From NCBI GenBank assembly GCA_965223085.1, contig OZ244981.1, positions 2,790,001 through 2,854,000 of the forward strand: DNA of 64,000 nucleotides, given 5' to 3'. This stretch comes from CBDCVO01 sp965223085. GTDB lineage: Bacteria > Pseudomonadota > Gammaproteobacteria > Ga0077536. A program made the position numbers and the translations under genes. Under the pieces are notes generated by a model. That model was not told the origin of the DNA. It was given only the letters and a program-made list of their open reading frames with translations, and did no database searches. Below, one piece after another: positions 35,308-44,502 of this stretch. How positions within the stretch are numbered: position 1 is the first letter of the stretch; every line of letters starts with the position of its first letter.

Positions 35308-35724
35308 CAACTCCGGGAACTCGCATCTGGAATGCTCAACTCCATGCATTGGAAGGCTAATCGCGGGCATCGAAGCCGATATGCATGCGACAACACCACC
35401 CCTGCTGATGCCTGTCACCGAGATTCGCCGTTTAGATCGGCGACAGTCTCGCTGACGTCGTCACTACTTGAGCGGCCAAACCGTCTCGCCTCCCGAGGTA
35501 TTTCGCCATTCAGCCTGCGCTGTCGCGATCCGAGTGGATAGAGGAAGCGAGCCCAAACTTGCTTAATAAGCCCAAGGCAAACGAAAATTTTGCTATGTTG
35601 TTGGTCGCTGCCGTTATTCTCCGTCAGACAAAATCGCGTTCGCGCACGGGCAAGCGGTCGTTTTGTAGCGGTAATAGGCTATATCGTCGTGATAAAACAA
35701 TTGAGCTGACCGGGGTGTTGCACG
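35308..35724. other. 417-base region without a supported gene
   Basis: Between the DUF4404 gene and a small membrane protein. Short open stretches exist but none has a credible start or composition. The 3' end (35600-35724) becomes AT-richer and may hold the promoter of the next gene. I see no clear hairpin. Confidence 0.4.
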
Positions 35725-35958
35725 ATGACGATTCTTCGCCTGGCATTGTTGGTTTTCACTCTCATCTTGTTTGGCGTTTGGGTGGCGTGGCATGAGGGCG
35801 GCGGTGTTAAGGCTTGGTTCTTCGGTATACTTTGTGTGACGTGGGGCGGTATGTTCACGTTCCCCTACCTGCTCCTCGCCATCACTAAAACGTGCGGTGA
35901 GATGAGTGCACTGTTTCTCCGTGCACACTCGGATTTAGGCGCGGTGGGGCTACGGTAA
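35725..35958 (+). CDS. Small two-helix membrane protein, unknown function
   Basis: The 77-residue product has two hydrophobic segments (about 4-21, RLALLVFTLILFGVWV, and 30-52, WFFGILCVTWGGMFTFPYLL). GGGGTG-like bases lie eight upstream of the ATG, and it ends 24 bases before the enoyl-CoA hydratase gene. I do not recognise a family. The composition is convincingly that of a membrane protein, so it is more likely real than chance. Confidence 0.5.
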   Translation: MTILRLALLVFTLILFGVWVAWHEGGGVKAWFFGILCVTWGGMFTFPYLLLAITKTCGEMSALFLRAHSDLGAVGLR

Positions 35959-35982
35959 TAAAGGCGATAAGGGGAGAGAAGC

Positions 35983-36783
35983 ATGACCGTTCGAGTAGAA
36001 AAAAGCGGCCCGGTAACCACCGTCATTCACAGCCGTCCCGAAGCGCGCAACGCGATGGATCCAAGCAGTGCGGAAGAACTCGTCACGGCGTTCGAGGCGT
36101 TTGACGCCGATTCCGACGCTTGCGTTGCTGTTTTTTTTGGTGAAGGTGGTGCCTTTTGTGCCGGCTGGGACTTGAAGTACGCGAGCGCGCTTGAAGGTGA
36201 GACCCGCCCTTTGCGCGAACTCGAATTTCCCGCTGATGGTACAGCGATACCACGCGGTCCCATGGGCCCGAGCCGGCTCGCGCTGAGCAAACCCGTGATC
36301 GCTGCTATCGCGGGTCCTGCAGTTGCCGGCGGTTTCGAGCTCGCACTATGGTGTGACCTGCGGGTCATGGAACAGAGCGCGTACTTTGGCGTGTATTGCC
36401 GCCGCTGGGGGGTGCCGCTGATCGACGGGGGCACCGTACGCCTACCGCGCCTCGTGGGACAGGGGCGAGCACTCGAAATCATTATGACGGGCCGCAAAGT
36501 ACCGGCGGAAGAATGCTTGCGGATCGGTGCTTGCGAGCAAGTTGTAGCAGATGGCCAATCACGTGCGGCCGCGGAAGCGCTGGCTGCGGAAATCGCCCGC
36601 TATCCGCAAGCTTGTATGCGTGCCGACCGTCGCTCGGTCTATCTGCAACCCGGTCTTTCAGTTGAAGACGCGCTGCGATCGGAATGGCATAACAGCATTG
36701 GCGTCTTAGCGGAGGAGGGTCTCGCTGGGGCCACGCGATTCAGCAGCGGCAAGGGGCGTCACGGTGATTTCGGTGACATATAG
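35983..36783 (+). CDS. Enoyl-CoA hydratase/isomerase (crotonase) family protein
   Basis: The 266-residue protein has a GGGGAGAG ribosome site. It shows the crotonase fold with RPEARNAMD (CoA binding), GEGGAFCAGWDLKY and the oxyanion-hole segment AIAGPAVAGGFELALWCD, which retains the first catalytic Glu (FELAL). The second region reads RRWGVPLIDGGTVRLPRLVG in place of the usual Pro-Glu-x-Gly-Leu, so the second Glu is not in its normal place. It likely acts on an enoyl-CoA or related CoA ester, but hydration itself is uncertain. It sits beside a decayed cyclase-family gene. Confidence 0.9.
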   Translation: MTVRVEKSGPVTTVIHSRPEARNAMDPSSAEELVTAFEAFDADSDACVAVFFGEGGAFCAGWDLKYASALEGETRPLRELEFPADGTAIPRGPMGPSRLALSKPVIAAIAGPAVAGGFELALWCDLRVMEQSAYFGVYCRRWGVPLIDGGTVRLPRLVGQGRALEIIMTGRKVPAEECLRIGACEQVVADGQSRAAAEALAAEIARYPQACMRADRRSVYLQPGLSVEDALRSEWHNSIGVLAEEGLAGATRFSSGKGRHGDFGDI

Positions 36784-37069
36784 AAACGCTGCAGCGAGCA
36801 TCATTCTAGGAACGCGTTACTCAAACTGCACTTGCCTGGCCGCGTCTTACCTTAGGGTAGTCTGATGTCGTTGGTATGTCGCTTTGCACCTGGGCCGTGT
36901 GGCAGACAAGATATCTCCCGCACGGCGGAATCGATACCATCACACTGCCGATAAATCGAGAACGCGAGACTTCCAGACGCAACGATCAGCTGATCCGTGC
37001 AAATTTATTTATATCATCGTCGGCTTTTGCTTATTGAAAAGCGCATGCGTAGCTGAGCGTGCGAGGCCC

Positions 37070-37643
37070 GCTGACGGATCACTCGTACGCTTGTCGCGGG
37101 AAGCCGTCGTCGCTGCGGCGAACCTGGTCTAAACCGGCAAAGCCTATTCGCTCGCGATACCGACCGGACCTAAGACACCGGCGTGGCCGGGTCGCAGCTA
37201 TCAGATGCTAACGGACTGCATAAACATCGATGACGTCGCGACCTACCGTTCCAACAAGCTACCAGGGTTCGATGACTTCGTGTGCGTAGGGTGCGGCATC
37301 GGCGCAGCTCGATGTTAGGTTGCTCAATGATGGCGCGCCGCTGACCCTCCGCAAGCCGCAATTAATCAAGCCGAGATTGAGCGTGTAGCCCGCGCGTGAA
37401 AACGTCACCATGCAAAGCAGCGATATCGTACTACTACATACGGGTTGGTTAGCCGCGGCCGGAGGTGACCCGGCACGCGCTATCTTGCGAACCTGGGGGG
37501 GGGGCGCAATCGACGCAGACAATCACCCCGTAGAAGTTTTTCCTGCTGAAAGCAAAGACGAACGTCTACCGGTACACGGCTACCTATTGATCGATCAAGG
37601 GATTCACTTACTGGCACCCATACACCCGGTTGCCATCCGTTGA
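37070..37643 (+). pseudogene. Cyclase-family (PF04199, kynurenine-formamidase-like) gene remnant
   Basis: Two pieces of a cyclase-family protein lie in different frames. The first reads LSREAVVAAANLV, an in-frame stop (TAA, 37130-37132), then TGKAYSLAIPTGPKTPAWPG and GFDDFVCVG. The second (from 37410) reads DIVLLHTGWL, DADNHPVEVFPAE and PVHGYLLIDQGIHLLAP. The middle of the domain, including the metal-binding HxGxHxD region, is missing, so there has been at least one deletion with a frameshift. Intact relatives hydrolyse N-formylkynurenine or similar amides. It cannot be functional. Confidence 0.75.
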
Positions 37644-37986
37644 TGCACAATCTCCCCCACGCTTCTACGGGCTGCGTCAGGTTCGCGGAATTTCGTTTCT
37701 GTCTCAAGACGCTCGGAACATTGGCGATATAGTTAGAAGTGCAGAAAACTAAGTATCAGGATTAATACTTAATCCAAGCACCTGTCCCTACATCGCCGCC
37801 AACACGTTTCGATCGATAGTATGGACTCCTAGGCGAGTAGACCGTTGATCGGGATGCCTATGGCCTTATCGGGCGCGTTGTCCGCTCGGGAAAGAGACTT
37901 GCCGTGCAGACGGGTGCGCCTTGTGTCGCTCACCGTCATGAAACACAAGATAGGGAAATACCCAGATAAACCGACAAGCGCTGACG
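37644..37986. other. 343-base region without a supported gene
   Basis: Lies between two gene remnants. No open frame of convincing composition and no clear regulatory site was seen. It is probably decayed DNA. Confidence 0.4.
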
Positions 37987-38654
37987 ATGTTGGACGATAG
38001 GAGCGAAGAGAAATTCTTTCAGCTTATCGAAAGCCTGCCGATGGTCGCCGTGCAGGGTTACGATCGCAACAGGCGTGTAATCTACTGGAATAACGCGAGC
38101 ACAGAGATCTACAGCTATACTCAAGGAGAAGCGGTTGGCCAGTTGCTCGAAGACCTGATCATTCCTGAGCCCATGCGGGGAGCCGTTGTCAAGGCGCACA
38201 CGAATTGGATCCAACACGGTGAGGCGATCCCCTCCGCAGAGCTCGAGTTAAAGCACAAGAGCTGAGAACTCGTGCCGGTATTTTCAAGCCACGTATCGCT
38301 TAAGCAAGCGAACGGCGAATGTGAGCTGTACTGCATCACCAGCCGCAGATCGACTTGCGCACCCGGCGCCTGCTTTCCTACGAAGCCCTGCTGCGTTGCG
38401 CGCTGCCCGATGGCAAATTACTTTCGCCCAGCGAACTCATCCCGATTGCGGAAAATTCGGGGCTTATCCTCGAAATCGGCGCATGGGTACGCGAGCATGC
38501 TTGTGGCCAGAAAGCCTCGTGGAAAGGCACCGCGTTGGAGTCGATCCGTCTCGACATCAACCTCTCCGGCACGCAGTTGTTGCGAACAGCGGTAGATGAG
38601 CAGCCGCTTAGTATGCTGAGGTGCTTCTCAAATGCGCAGATCAGTTTCCGCTAA
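37987..38654 (+). pseudogene. PAS-(GGDEF)-EAL gene remnant
   Basis: A PAS domain starts at 37987 (FQLIESLPMVAVQGYDRN, VIYWNNASTEIY) and runs to an in-frame TGA near 38262. It resumes as ELVPVFSSHVSLKQANGE in the same frame. From 38340 a different frame reads QPQIDLRTRRLLSYEALLRC and SELIPIAENSGLILEIGAWV, the start of an EAL domain, which then breaks off after INLSGTQLLRTAV. The GGDEF domain expected between them and the rest of EAL are gone. It is a decayed cyclic-di-GMP signalling gene with an internal deletion, a nonsense codon and a truncated 3' end. Confidence 0.8.
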
Positions 38655-38756
38655 GCGCCGTGTCGCATCGTGAAGTTGCGTTGATGCCGTGAGGCGAGGC
38701 AAGCGAACGCTGCGCAGCGCTTTTCGGCACCCTTTTTCACGTAAGCAATATTGCGA

Positions 38757-39365
38757 TTACTTCAGCGCGTGAATCGACTTCACGACGTCGAGATAGATAT
38801 TGTTCACCGCGGTAATCGTAAATCCCGCTGCGCGCACGTTAGCTGTCGTATTTCGATTAACGCTAGGTCCGAATTTCGACGTTAGCGGCGTCATGGTATT
38901 TAGCATGACGTTAAACGGAAACCAACGACTACCCGTATGTTCGAACATATGTAACTCACCATTCGGTTTGAGTACCCGGCGTAAGGATTTAAGTCCGGCG
39001 ACTGGATTGGGCACGGAGCAGAACGTGCAGGATGTAAATATCTGGTCGAAATACTCGTCGGGGAAATCGATTTCGTGTACATCACAGATCTTCGCAGTGA
39101 TATCGCCGTCGTAATCGGCGAGTCTTTGTTGTGCCCGTGCAATCATTTTTGGGCTGATGTCGATCGCGGTGATCCGCCGTTGCGAGGGAAAACATCGCAG
39201 GTCGAGGCCAGTACCCAAAGCGAGGAATAAAATCTCCGCATCCGAGCGCATGCGCGCAAAAAATTCCTTTTTAGCCGGTGCCCACCGTTTTTCGGGGCCG
39301 TAACTCGACATGAAGTCGAAACTAGGCGCCGCGCGGTCCCATTTTTGTTGAGTAATTAAGTCCAT
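38757..39365 (-). CDS. Class I SAM-dependent methyltransferase
   Basis: The 202-residue protein has a Rossmann-fold methyltransferase domain: LFLALGTGLDL (motif I, GxGxG-like), ITAIDISPKMI (acidic loop end), FDQIFTSCTFCSVPN (motif post-II) and LRRVLKPNGELHMFEH (motif III). This is the Methyltransf_11 type, closest to the UbiE/PmtA-like group that methylates quinones or phosphatidylethanolamine. The substrate is unknown. A membrane protein gene lies 36 bases upstream on the same strand, so the two may form an operon acting at the membrane. Confidence 0.85.
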   Translation of the reverse strand: MDLITQQKWDRAAPSFDFMSSYGPEKRWAPAKKEFFARMRSDAEILFLALGTGLDLRCFPSQRRITAIDISPKMIARAQQRLADYDGDITAKICDVHEIDFPDEYFDQIFTSCTFCSVPNPVAGLKSLRRVLKPNGELHMFEHTGSRWFPFNVMLNTMTPLTSKFGPSVNRNTTANVRAAGFTITAVNNIYLDVVKSIHALK

Positions 39366-39401
39366 CGATTATTCGCTATGAGGGTCAGTTGATAATGACG
39401 T

Positions 39402-39773
39402 TCAACGATCGCCGGTCTGCGGTCCCTGTAACAACGCGTTCAAAACGTCGATGTAGATAACGACGCTTAGGCCGATCACGATCCCCCACCGAGCGGCTGC
39501 AGTTATAGCGAGCGGCCACATCGCCCCGATCATGCCAGCGATCATGCCGGTTAGCATGCACGGGACCATCACTTCCATTGCCCCGAATAGCGGTCCGAAT
39601 ACCGTCAGCGATGCGACGAGCCCGACGAACATGCCTAGTATCATTCCCGCCACCATCGCTACTATCATCGGCCATTCAGAGCCGCTCGCCCATGCGGCTA
39701 GGCACGCGGCCAAGGCACCGACTATAGAGTTGGCGAGAACATCGCCCATTACAAAATAGGGTCGAAAAAACAT
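39402..39773 (-). CDS. Small polytopic membrane protein, unknown function
   Basis: The 123-residue protein is almost wholly hydrophobic, with about four membrane helices (roughly 15-30, 35-58, 64-85 and 88-110) rich in Gly, Ala and Met (GMILGMFVGLVASL, MLTGMIAGMIGAMW). The Met-rich repeats resemble metal- or small-solute-related membrane proteins, but I recognise no family. It is followed on the same strand by the methyltransferase gene. Confidence 0.7.
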   Translation of the reverse strand: MFFRPYFVMGDVLANSIVGALAACLAAWASGSEWPMIVAMVAGMILGMFVGLVASLTVFGPLFGAMEVMVPCMLTGMIAGMIGAMWPLAITAAARWGIVIGLSVVIYIDVLNALLQGPQTGDR

Positions 39774-40217
39774 AATAGCGTGACAATATGACAGCTTGAG
39801 ACAGTATGCGCTCTATTGAAATTGAATTCATCCACACACGCTAAGCGCATCCTCGAGCTTAAGCAGTGAATATCGAGGAGGTGCGTTCTCCTAGAATTAT
39901 CTATGTCTGTTTACATTCAAGACGGAGACCGACAACGATCGATGAGTTATGAAGTTGCGATGCGCCACGTGAGATTATCACTACGTAGTTCCTTGGCAAC
40001 ATGAACATGCGGCTGAAGCGTTGGGTAGCAAGGTCGGCTCCGAGACAGAGCCTGCATGGAGTTAGAACGACCTCAGGGCCAGAGCATCGCTGTTGGCGCT
40101 CGAGAATTTTCTCGCGGCGAGTTTTTGCGGTAGATTCTGAGGTTCGAACAGTCAGACGGAAACTGATGTTGTGAATTTTCGTGATTTACGCCGCCGTTAC
40201 CTATCGAGGAAGCTCAA
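39774..40217. other. 444-base region without a supported gene
   Basis: Stop-rich in all frames, with no conserved open stretch. The 39780-39960 part is AT-richer and could carry promoters for the divergent membrane-protein gene. Nothing firmer can be said. Confidence 0.4.
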
Positions 40218-41038
40218 ATGGCGAATCGTGGATTTGTTGAGCATGTGCGGCGTCTGCAAGTACGTGAACCCATTACACTCGACTTTTTGCTTATCGGCCC
40301 GTAAAAATCGGGCACGACGTTCATGATGTCTGCGCTCGCCAATAGCGCTCACTTTATACCCCTCTACTCAAAGAGCTTCATTATTTCGATCTTAATTACC
40401 GCAAAGGGGAGAAATGGTATTGCAGCCTTTTGCCCTCTCAGAAAGAAATGATCGCGCGCCGGAAGCGGGTAGGTTCCAGGGTGATTACCGGGGAGGCAAC
40501 ACCTTTTTATCTGTACTATCCGTATGCTGCCAAACGCGCTTACGAGTTCTCGCCGGATATAAAAGTCATTACTGTCCTGCGTGATCCAGTCGAGCGAGCC
40601 ATTTCGCACCACTATCATTCGCGAACTTGGGGTGTTGAGGACCTTTCGATCGAAGCAGCATTCGCGGCGGAACAATCACGATTGGTTGCGGAGAAAGCGC
40701 GTGTGGCCCGCGATCCTTCTTATCCGGCAACCAATTTAGGTAATTATTCGTACGTTGATCGGGGCTATTACGTGCGCCAGCTAAGGGTTTGGGACAGATA
40801 TTTTCCACGCGACAGAATGTTGATTCTGGATCGCGGTAACCTATTTGATGATACCCAGTCGATATTGGACGAAGTCTGCGGCTTTCTAGGCATACCGGCT
40901 TTTGCGTACTGCGGTGGCGCGAACAAAAATATAACGAGCAGTAAGGCTGAGGTCGACGACGCGCTTCGCGAGAAAATCAGGCAACAATTCGAGGCTGGTA
41001 ATGAGGAGCTATGTGACTACGCGGGAATTCGGTTCTGA
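40218..41038 (+). pseudogene. Sulfotransferase gene, broken near its N-terminus
   Basis: From the ATG at 40218 the frame reads DFLLIGP, then a stop (TAA at 40302-40304), then KSGTTFMMSALANSAHF: the PAPS 5'-phosphosulfate-binding motif with Gln probably changed to stop (CAA to TAA). Around 40357-40363 the frame shifts and continues as KELHYFDLNYRKGEKWY. The rest is well kept, with VITVLRDPVERAISHHYH (3'-phosphate-binding) and TSSKAEVDDALREKI. So it is a nearly complete sulfotransferase (about 270 residues) with one nonsense and one frameshift change. Intact relatives sulfate polysaccharides or lipids. Confidence 0.85.
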
Positions 41039-41260
41039 AACCGACTTAGTTACGCAGCGCTACAGCGGGCGAACTCGCCCGGCTCATGAACGTTGTGAGT
41101 GTGGTGAGCCACGAGACGTGGGCCGGGTGACTTAAATTCTATATACTGAAATATCGTTCAATATATCGACTTTGGGAGCGCCAAATCACGAACACAACGT
41201 TGCCTACTGGGGGAGCGCCGAGCAAACACAGGTTAGCCGAATGCTTTGAGAGGTGTTGGG

Positions 41261-42895
41261 ATGGCTAAGGATCCGCTGAGTCAGTCGAGTGCCGCGAATG
41301 AGGCTGGCTCGCCGGCCGAGTATGCCACGCCTTCAGGGATCGCGATCCCTCCCGTCGGGCGTGCGGAAATGGTCGTGCCCGAGCATATCGGCGAGCCTGG
41401 TGAGCCGCCTTTTACGCGTGGAATTTTTGCGGATGGCTACCGTGGCCGCCGCTGGACGATGCGGCAATACTCGGGTTTCGGATCCGCTGAAGAGTCGAAT
41501 TCACGCTATCGTTTTCTTCTCGAACGCGGCCAGACCGGCCTATCTGTCGCTTTAGATTTGCCGACGCAATGTGGCTACGATCCGGTCGATCCCTTAGCTG
41601 TCGCTGAGGTCGGCAAAGTTGGCGTGTCTTTGTCCAACTTGTCCGAGATGGAGATCCTATTTCGAAATATTGACCTGGCTGCGATTTCCACATCGTTTAC
41701 GATCAACGGCACGGCCGCCATTGTGTTGGCGATGTATATCGCGGCTGCAGATAAGGCCGGTGTACCACGCGATAAATTAACCGGTACAATTCAAAACGAC
41801 ATTCTTAAAGAGTATGTGGCGAGGGGCACCTGGATATTCCCGGTGAAACCATCGATGCGATTGGTGGCCGACGCAGTCCTCTACGCCAACGAGCATACCC
41901 CCCGATTTAATCCGATCAGCATAGCGGGGGCGCACGTGCGCGATGCTGGTTGCACCGCGGCAGAAGAAATCGCCTACACACTTTCTAACGGCACTGCTTA
42001 TGTTGAGGAACTTTTGCGTCGCGGTGGTGACATCGATCGATTCGCGCGGCGGTTGAGTTTCTTCTTTTACGTACACATGGATTTCTTCGAGGAGATCGCC
42101 AAGTTCCGCGCCGCACGCCGCCGTTGGGCTAGCCTGATCCGCGAACGCTTCGACGCCAAAGATAAAAAAAGTGCGCTATTTCGTTTCGGTGTGGTCTGTG
42201 GCGGCTCTTCCCTAACCGCCGCACAACCGCTCAACAATGTGGTTCGCGTGGGGATCGAAAATATGGCCGCCGTGTTGGGTGGTGCGCAATCAATTTTTAC
42301 TTGCGCGTACGATGAAGCATTCCAGATCCCAACCGAGCAAAGCGCGGAGCTCGCTTTACGCACGCAACAGATCATTGCCGATGAATCGGGCATTGCAAAT
42401 ACTGTCGATCCGCTCGGGGGGAGTTATTTTGTCGAATATCTCACCGACCGTATGGAGGAAGAAGTCGCGGCTATCATGGCCGAAATCGATGCCTACGGGG
42501 GGGCGATAAAGGCGATTGAAGACGGCTACATTCAAATGCGCCTAGCACGCAGTGCGCGAGAAAAAAAGGAGAAAACCGATGCGGGACAACGCGTCGTAGT
42601 CGGTGTGAATAAGTACCGGGATGCTGACGAATCTAACCCCGTGGGCGAGCTTTTCCGTCTAGATCCTGCGATGCGAGATACTGTGATTCAGAAATTCGAG
42701 GCTATACGGCAGAGCCGCGACAATAGCGCCGTTGCAGCTGCGTTGAAACGGCTCGGCGAGGTCGCGGATGATGAAAACGAAAACATCATGCCCTACCTGG
42801 TCGATTGCTGCCACGCGTATGCAAGCGTGGGCGAGATGGTCGAGGCGTTGAAATCGCGTTGGGGAGAATTTCAGGAACCACCGTTGACAGCTTAA
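41261..42895 (+). CDS. B12-dependent acyl-CoA mutase, large (substrate-binding) subunit
   Basis: The 544-residue protein (start at ATG 41261; a TTG 15 bases earlier is possible) is the methylmalonyl-CoA mutase barrel without the B12 domain. Motifs include RRWTMRQYSGFGSAEESN, GLSVALDLPTQCGYD, GTIQNDILKEYVARGTW, ISIAGAHVRDAG and DPLGGSYFVE. It keeps Tyr in RQYSGF and Arg in ARGTW, the residues that in methylmalonyl-CoA mutase face the substrate carboxylate and that isobutyryl-CoA mutase replaces with Phe and Gln. This favours methylmalonyl-CoA or a related carboxylated substrate, but the split-subunit form is also used by other mutases. The next genes encode the B12 subunit and the MeaB-type chaperone. 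Confidence 0.92.
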   Translation: MAKDPLSQSSAANEAGSPAEYATPSGIAIPPVGRAEMVVPEHIGEPGEPPFTRGIFADGYRGRRWTMRQYSGFGSAEESNSRYRFLLERGQTGLSVALDLPTQCGYDPVDPLAVAEVGKVGVSLSNLSEMEILFRNIDLAAISTSFTINGTAAIVLAMYIAAADKAGVPRDKLTGTIQNDILKEYVARGTWIFPVKPSMRLVADAVLYANEHTPRFNPISIAGAHVRDAGCTAAEEIAYTLSNGTAYVEELLRRGGDIDRFARRLSFFFYVHMDFFEEIAKFRAARRRWASLIRERFDAKDKKSALFRFGVVCGGSSLTAAQPLNNVVRVGIENMAAVLGGAQSIFTCAYDEAFQIPTEQSAELALRTQQIIADESGIANTVDPLGGSYFVEYLTDRMEEEVAAIMAEIDAYGGAIKAIEDGYIQMRLARSAREKKEKTDAGQRVVVGVNKYRDADESNPVGELFRLDPAMRDTVIQKFEAIRQSRDNSAVAAALKRLGEVADDENENIMPYLVDCCHAYASVGEMVEALKSRWGEFQEPPLTA

Positions 42896-42925
42896 TGACC
42901 GCACAGCGACACGGAGTTAGATCGA

Positions 42926-43321
42926 ATGAGCCTCGCTGGTAAGCGCATCCTCATCGCCAAACCTGGCTTGGACGGCCATGATATCGGGGCCAAGATCATT
43001 ACGCTCGCGCTTAGGGATGCTGGCGCAAATGTAATCTACACAGGCTTGCGTAAGAGTCCGGAATACATTGCGCGGACAGCGGTCGATGAGGATGTAGAGG
43101 CACTCGGTTTGAGCATTTTGTCCGGATCCCACCTAGAGCTCCTTGAGCAAACACTGCAAGAACTTAAACATCGAGATGCTGATGACATCAAGGTGTTCGT
43201 GGGGGGGACTATTCCGCCTGAGGATCATGACACATTGAAGCAAGCCGGCGCGGTGCGCATATTCACGAGCGAAATGACGCTTGAACACATATTGACGGAA
43301 CTCGATGGCGCGCTTGCTTAA
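42926..43321 (+). CDS. B12-dependent acyl-CoA mutase, small (cobalamin-binding) subunit
   Basis: The 131-residue protein is a B12-binding domain. DGHDIGAKI contains the DxHxxG cobalamin-binding motif (His coordinates cobalt), followed by GLSILSGSHLELL and the VGGTIPPEDHD loop. It starts 30 bases after the large subunit. The large subunit's lack of its own B12 domain and this adjacent gene make a two-subunit mutase. Confidence 0.93.
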   Translation: MSLAGKRILIAKPGLDGHDIGAKIITLALRDAGANVIYTGLRKSPEYIARTAVDEDVEALGLSILSGSHLELLEQTLQELKHRDADDIKVFVGGTIPPEDHDTLKQAGAVRIFTSEMTLEHILTELDGALA

Positions 43322-43345
43322 GACGCTCCGTAGAGAAGCACGCGA

Positions 43346-44293
43346 GTGGTTTCAGCAAAACTAAATCGCAGGGTACTTGCGCGGGAACTCAGCGTAGCCA
43401 GCCGCGCGAATGCATGCGAAATTCTCGCATCCGCAAGCGCATTCGTGACCCGCCACGCCTACCGTGTCGGGGTCACTGGCCCGCCTGGTGCCGGTAAAAG
43501 CACGCTGCTCGCAAAGCTCGTGGCTGCGCGGCTCAATGGCGATTCTCAGATCGGCGTATTGGCGATTGATCCGAGTAGCCCGTTATCGGGCGGTTCGATC
43601 TTAGGTGATCGTATTCGCATGGACGATATCGCCGACAACCCCAGCCTCTACATCCGTTCTCTGCCCAGTGGTTCTTCCTACGATGGGCTTACTGGCAACG
43701 CCGCACAGATGTTGAGCATTATGGATAAACATGGTTTCGACGAAGTCTTCTTGGAAACCGTAGGGGTGGGTCAGATCGATCACGCGGTGAAAATGTTGGT
43801 CGACACGATGGTACTCGTACTCGTTCCAGAATCCGGCGATTCTATCCAGGCGATGAAGGCCGGGATCCTGGAAATGGCCGATATTTATGTCGTTAACAAG
43901 GCCGATCGACCAAATGCGGATCGCATAGCAGCTGAGATCGAAAGCGTCCTCGGGCACTCGACGTCACGTCGCGATGAATGGAAGCCGCCGGTGCTCATGG
44001 CGGTGGCACAAAGCGGAGAAATTCAAGGTCTCAGCGACGCGCTCGACAGACACAAACGGTGGCTGCGCGAGAATCGCGACCCCCAGATGCAACGGCGGTT
44101 GCTGGCGCGTCAGCAAATCTCGAGCCTACTTTGCCAGGAAGTTGTCGAGATAGCCGCAAACGCTGCGGATGAATTATTCGACGCGCCGCTTGATGAGCTT
44201 ATGAGCTATTTCATCGGCCAACTGAACGTCGACAATGGCATGGTCGATGCGCCCGTTGCCTTGAAAGATAACAAAAACAACGCCGCATCGTAG
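43346..44293 (+). CDS. meaB: MeaB/ArgK-family G3E GTPase, mutase chaperone
   Basis: The 315-residue protein starts with GTG 24 bases after the small subunit. It is a G3E-type P-loop GTPase: Walker A GPPGAGKST, the conserved LAIDPSSPLSGGSILGD, GVGQ (ETVGVGQ) and NKAD for guanine. MeaB proteins gate B12 delivery and protect the mutase from inactivation, using GTP. The three-gene order large, small, meaB is typical. The C-terminal dimerisation region is present. The MeaB name is a family name; a direct partner role is inferred from position. Confidence 0.92.
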   Translation: MVSAKLNRRVLARELSVASRANACEILASASAFVTRHAYRVGVTGPPGAGKSTLLAKLVAARLNGDSQIGVLAIDPSSPLSGGSILGDRIRMDDIADNPSLYIRSLPSGSSYDGLTGNAAQMLSIMDKHGFDEVFLETVGVGQIDHAVKMLVDTMVLVLVPESGDSIQAMKAGILEMADIYVVNKADRPNADRIAAEIESVLGHSTSRRDEWKPPVLMAVAQSGEIQGLSDALDRHKRWLRENRDPQMQRRLLARQQISSLLCQEVVEIAANAADELFDAPLDELMSYFIGQLNVDNGMVDAPVALKDNKNNAAS

Positions 44294-44502
44294 TGCGCGC
44301 GCTGGGTGATCCGCTTGATGAGTACCGTGCGAGCAAATCGGCGTTCTGTGTCATTTTCTCGCAGCAGTGCGATCACGTTGTCTATCTCAGTGGTGGCTAC
44401 GTGACGCGCCTCGAGCGGGATCAGGATCATTCTTAGCTGGCAGGATGGAATCACCTTAAAGGTGCGCGCCACGAATTTCATCATTTTCCGATCGCTCGTG
44501 CG

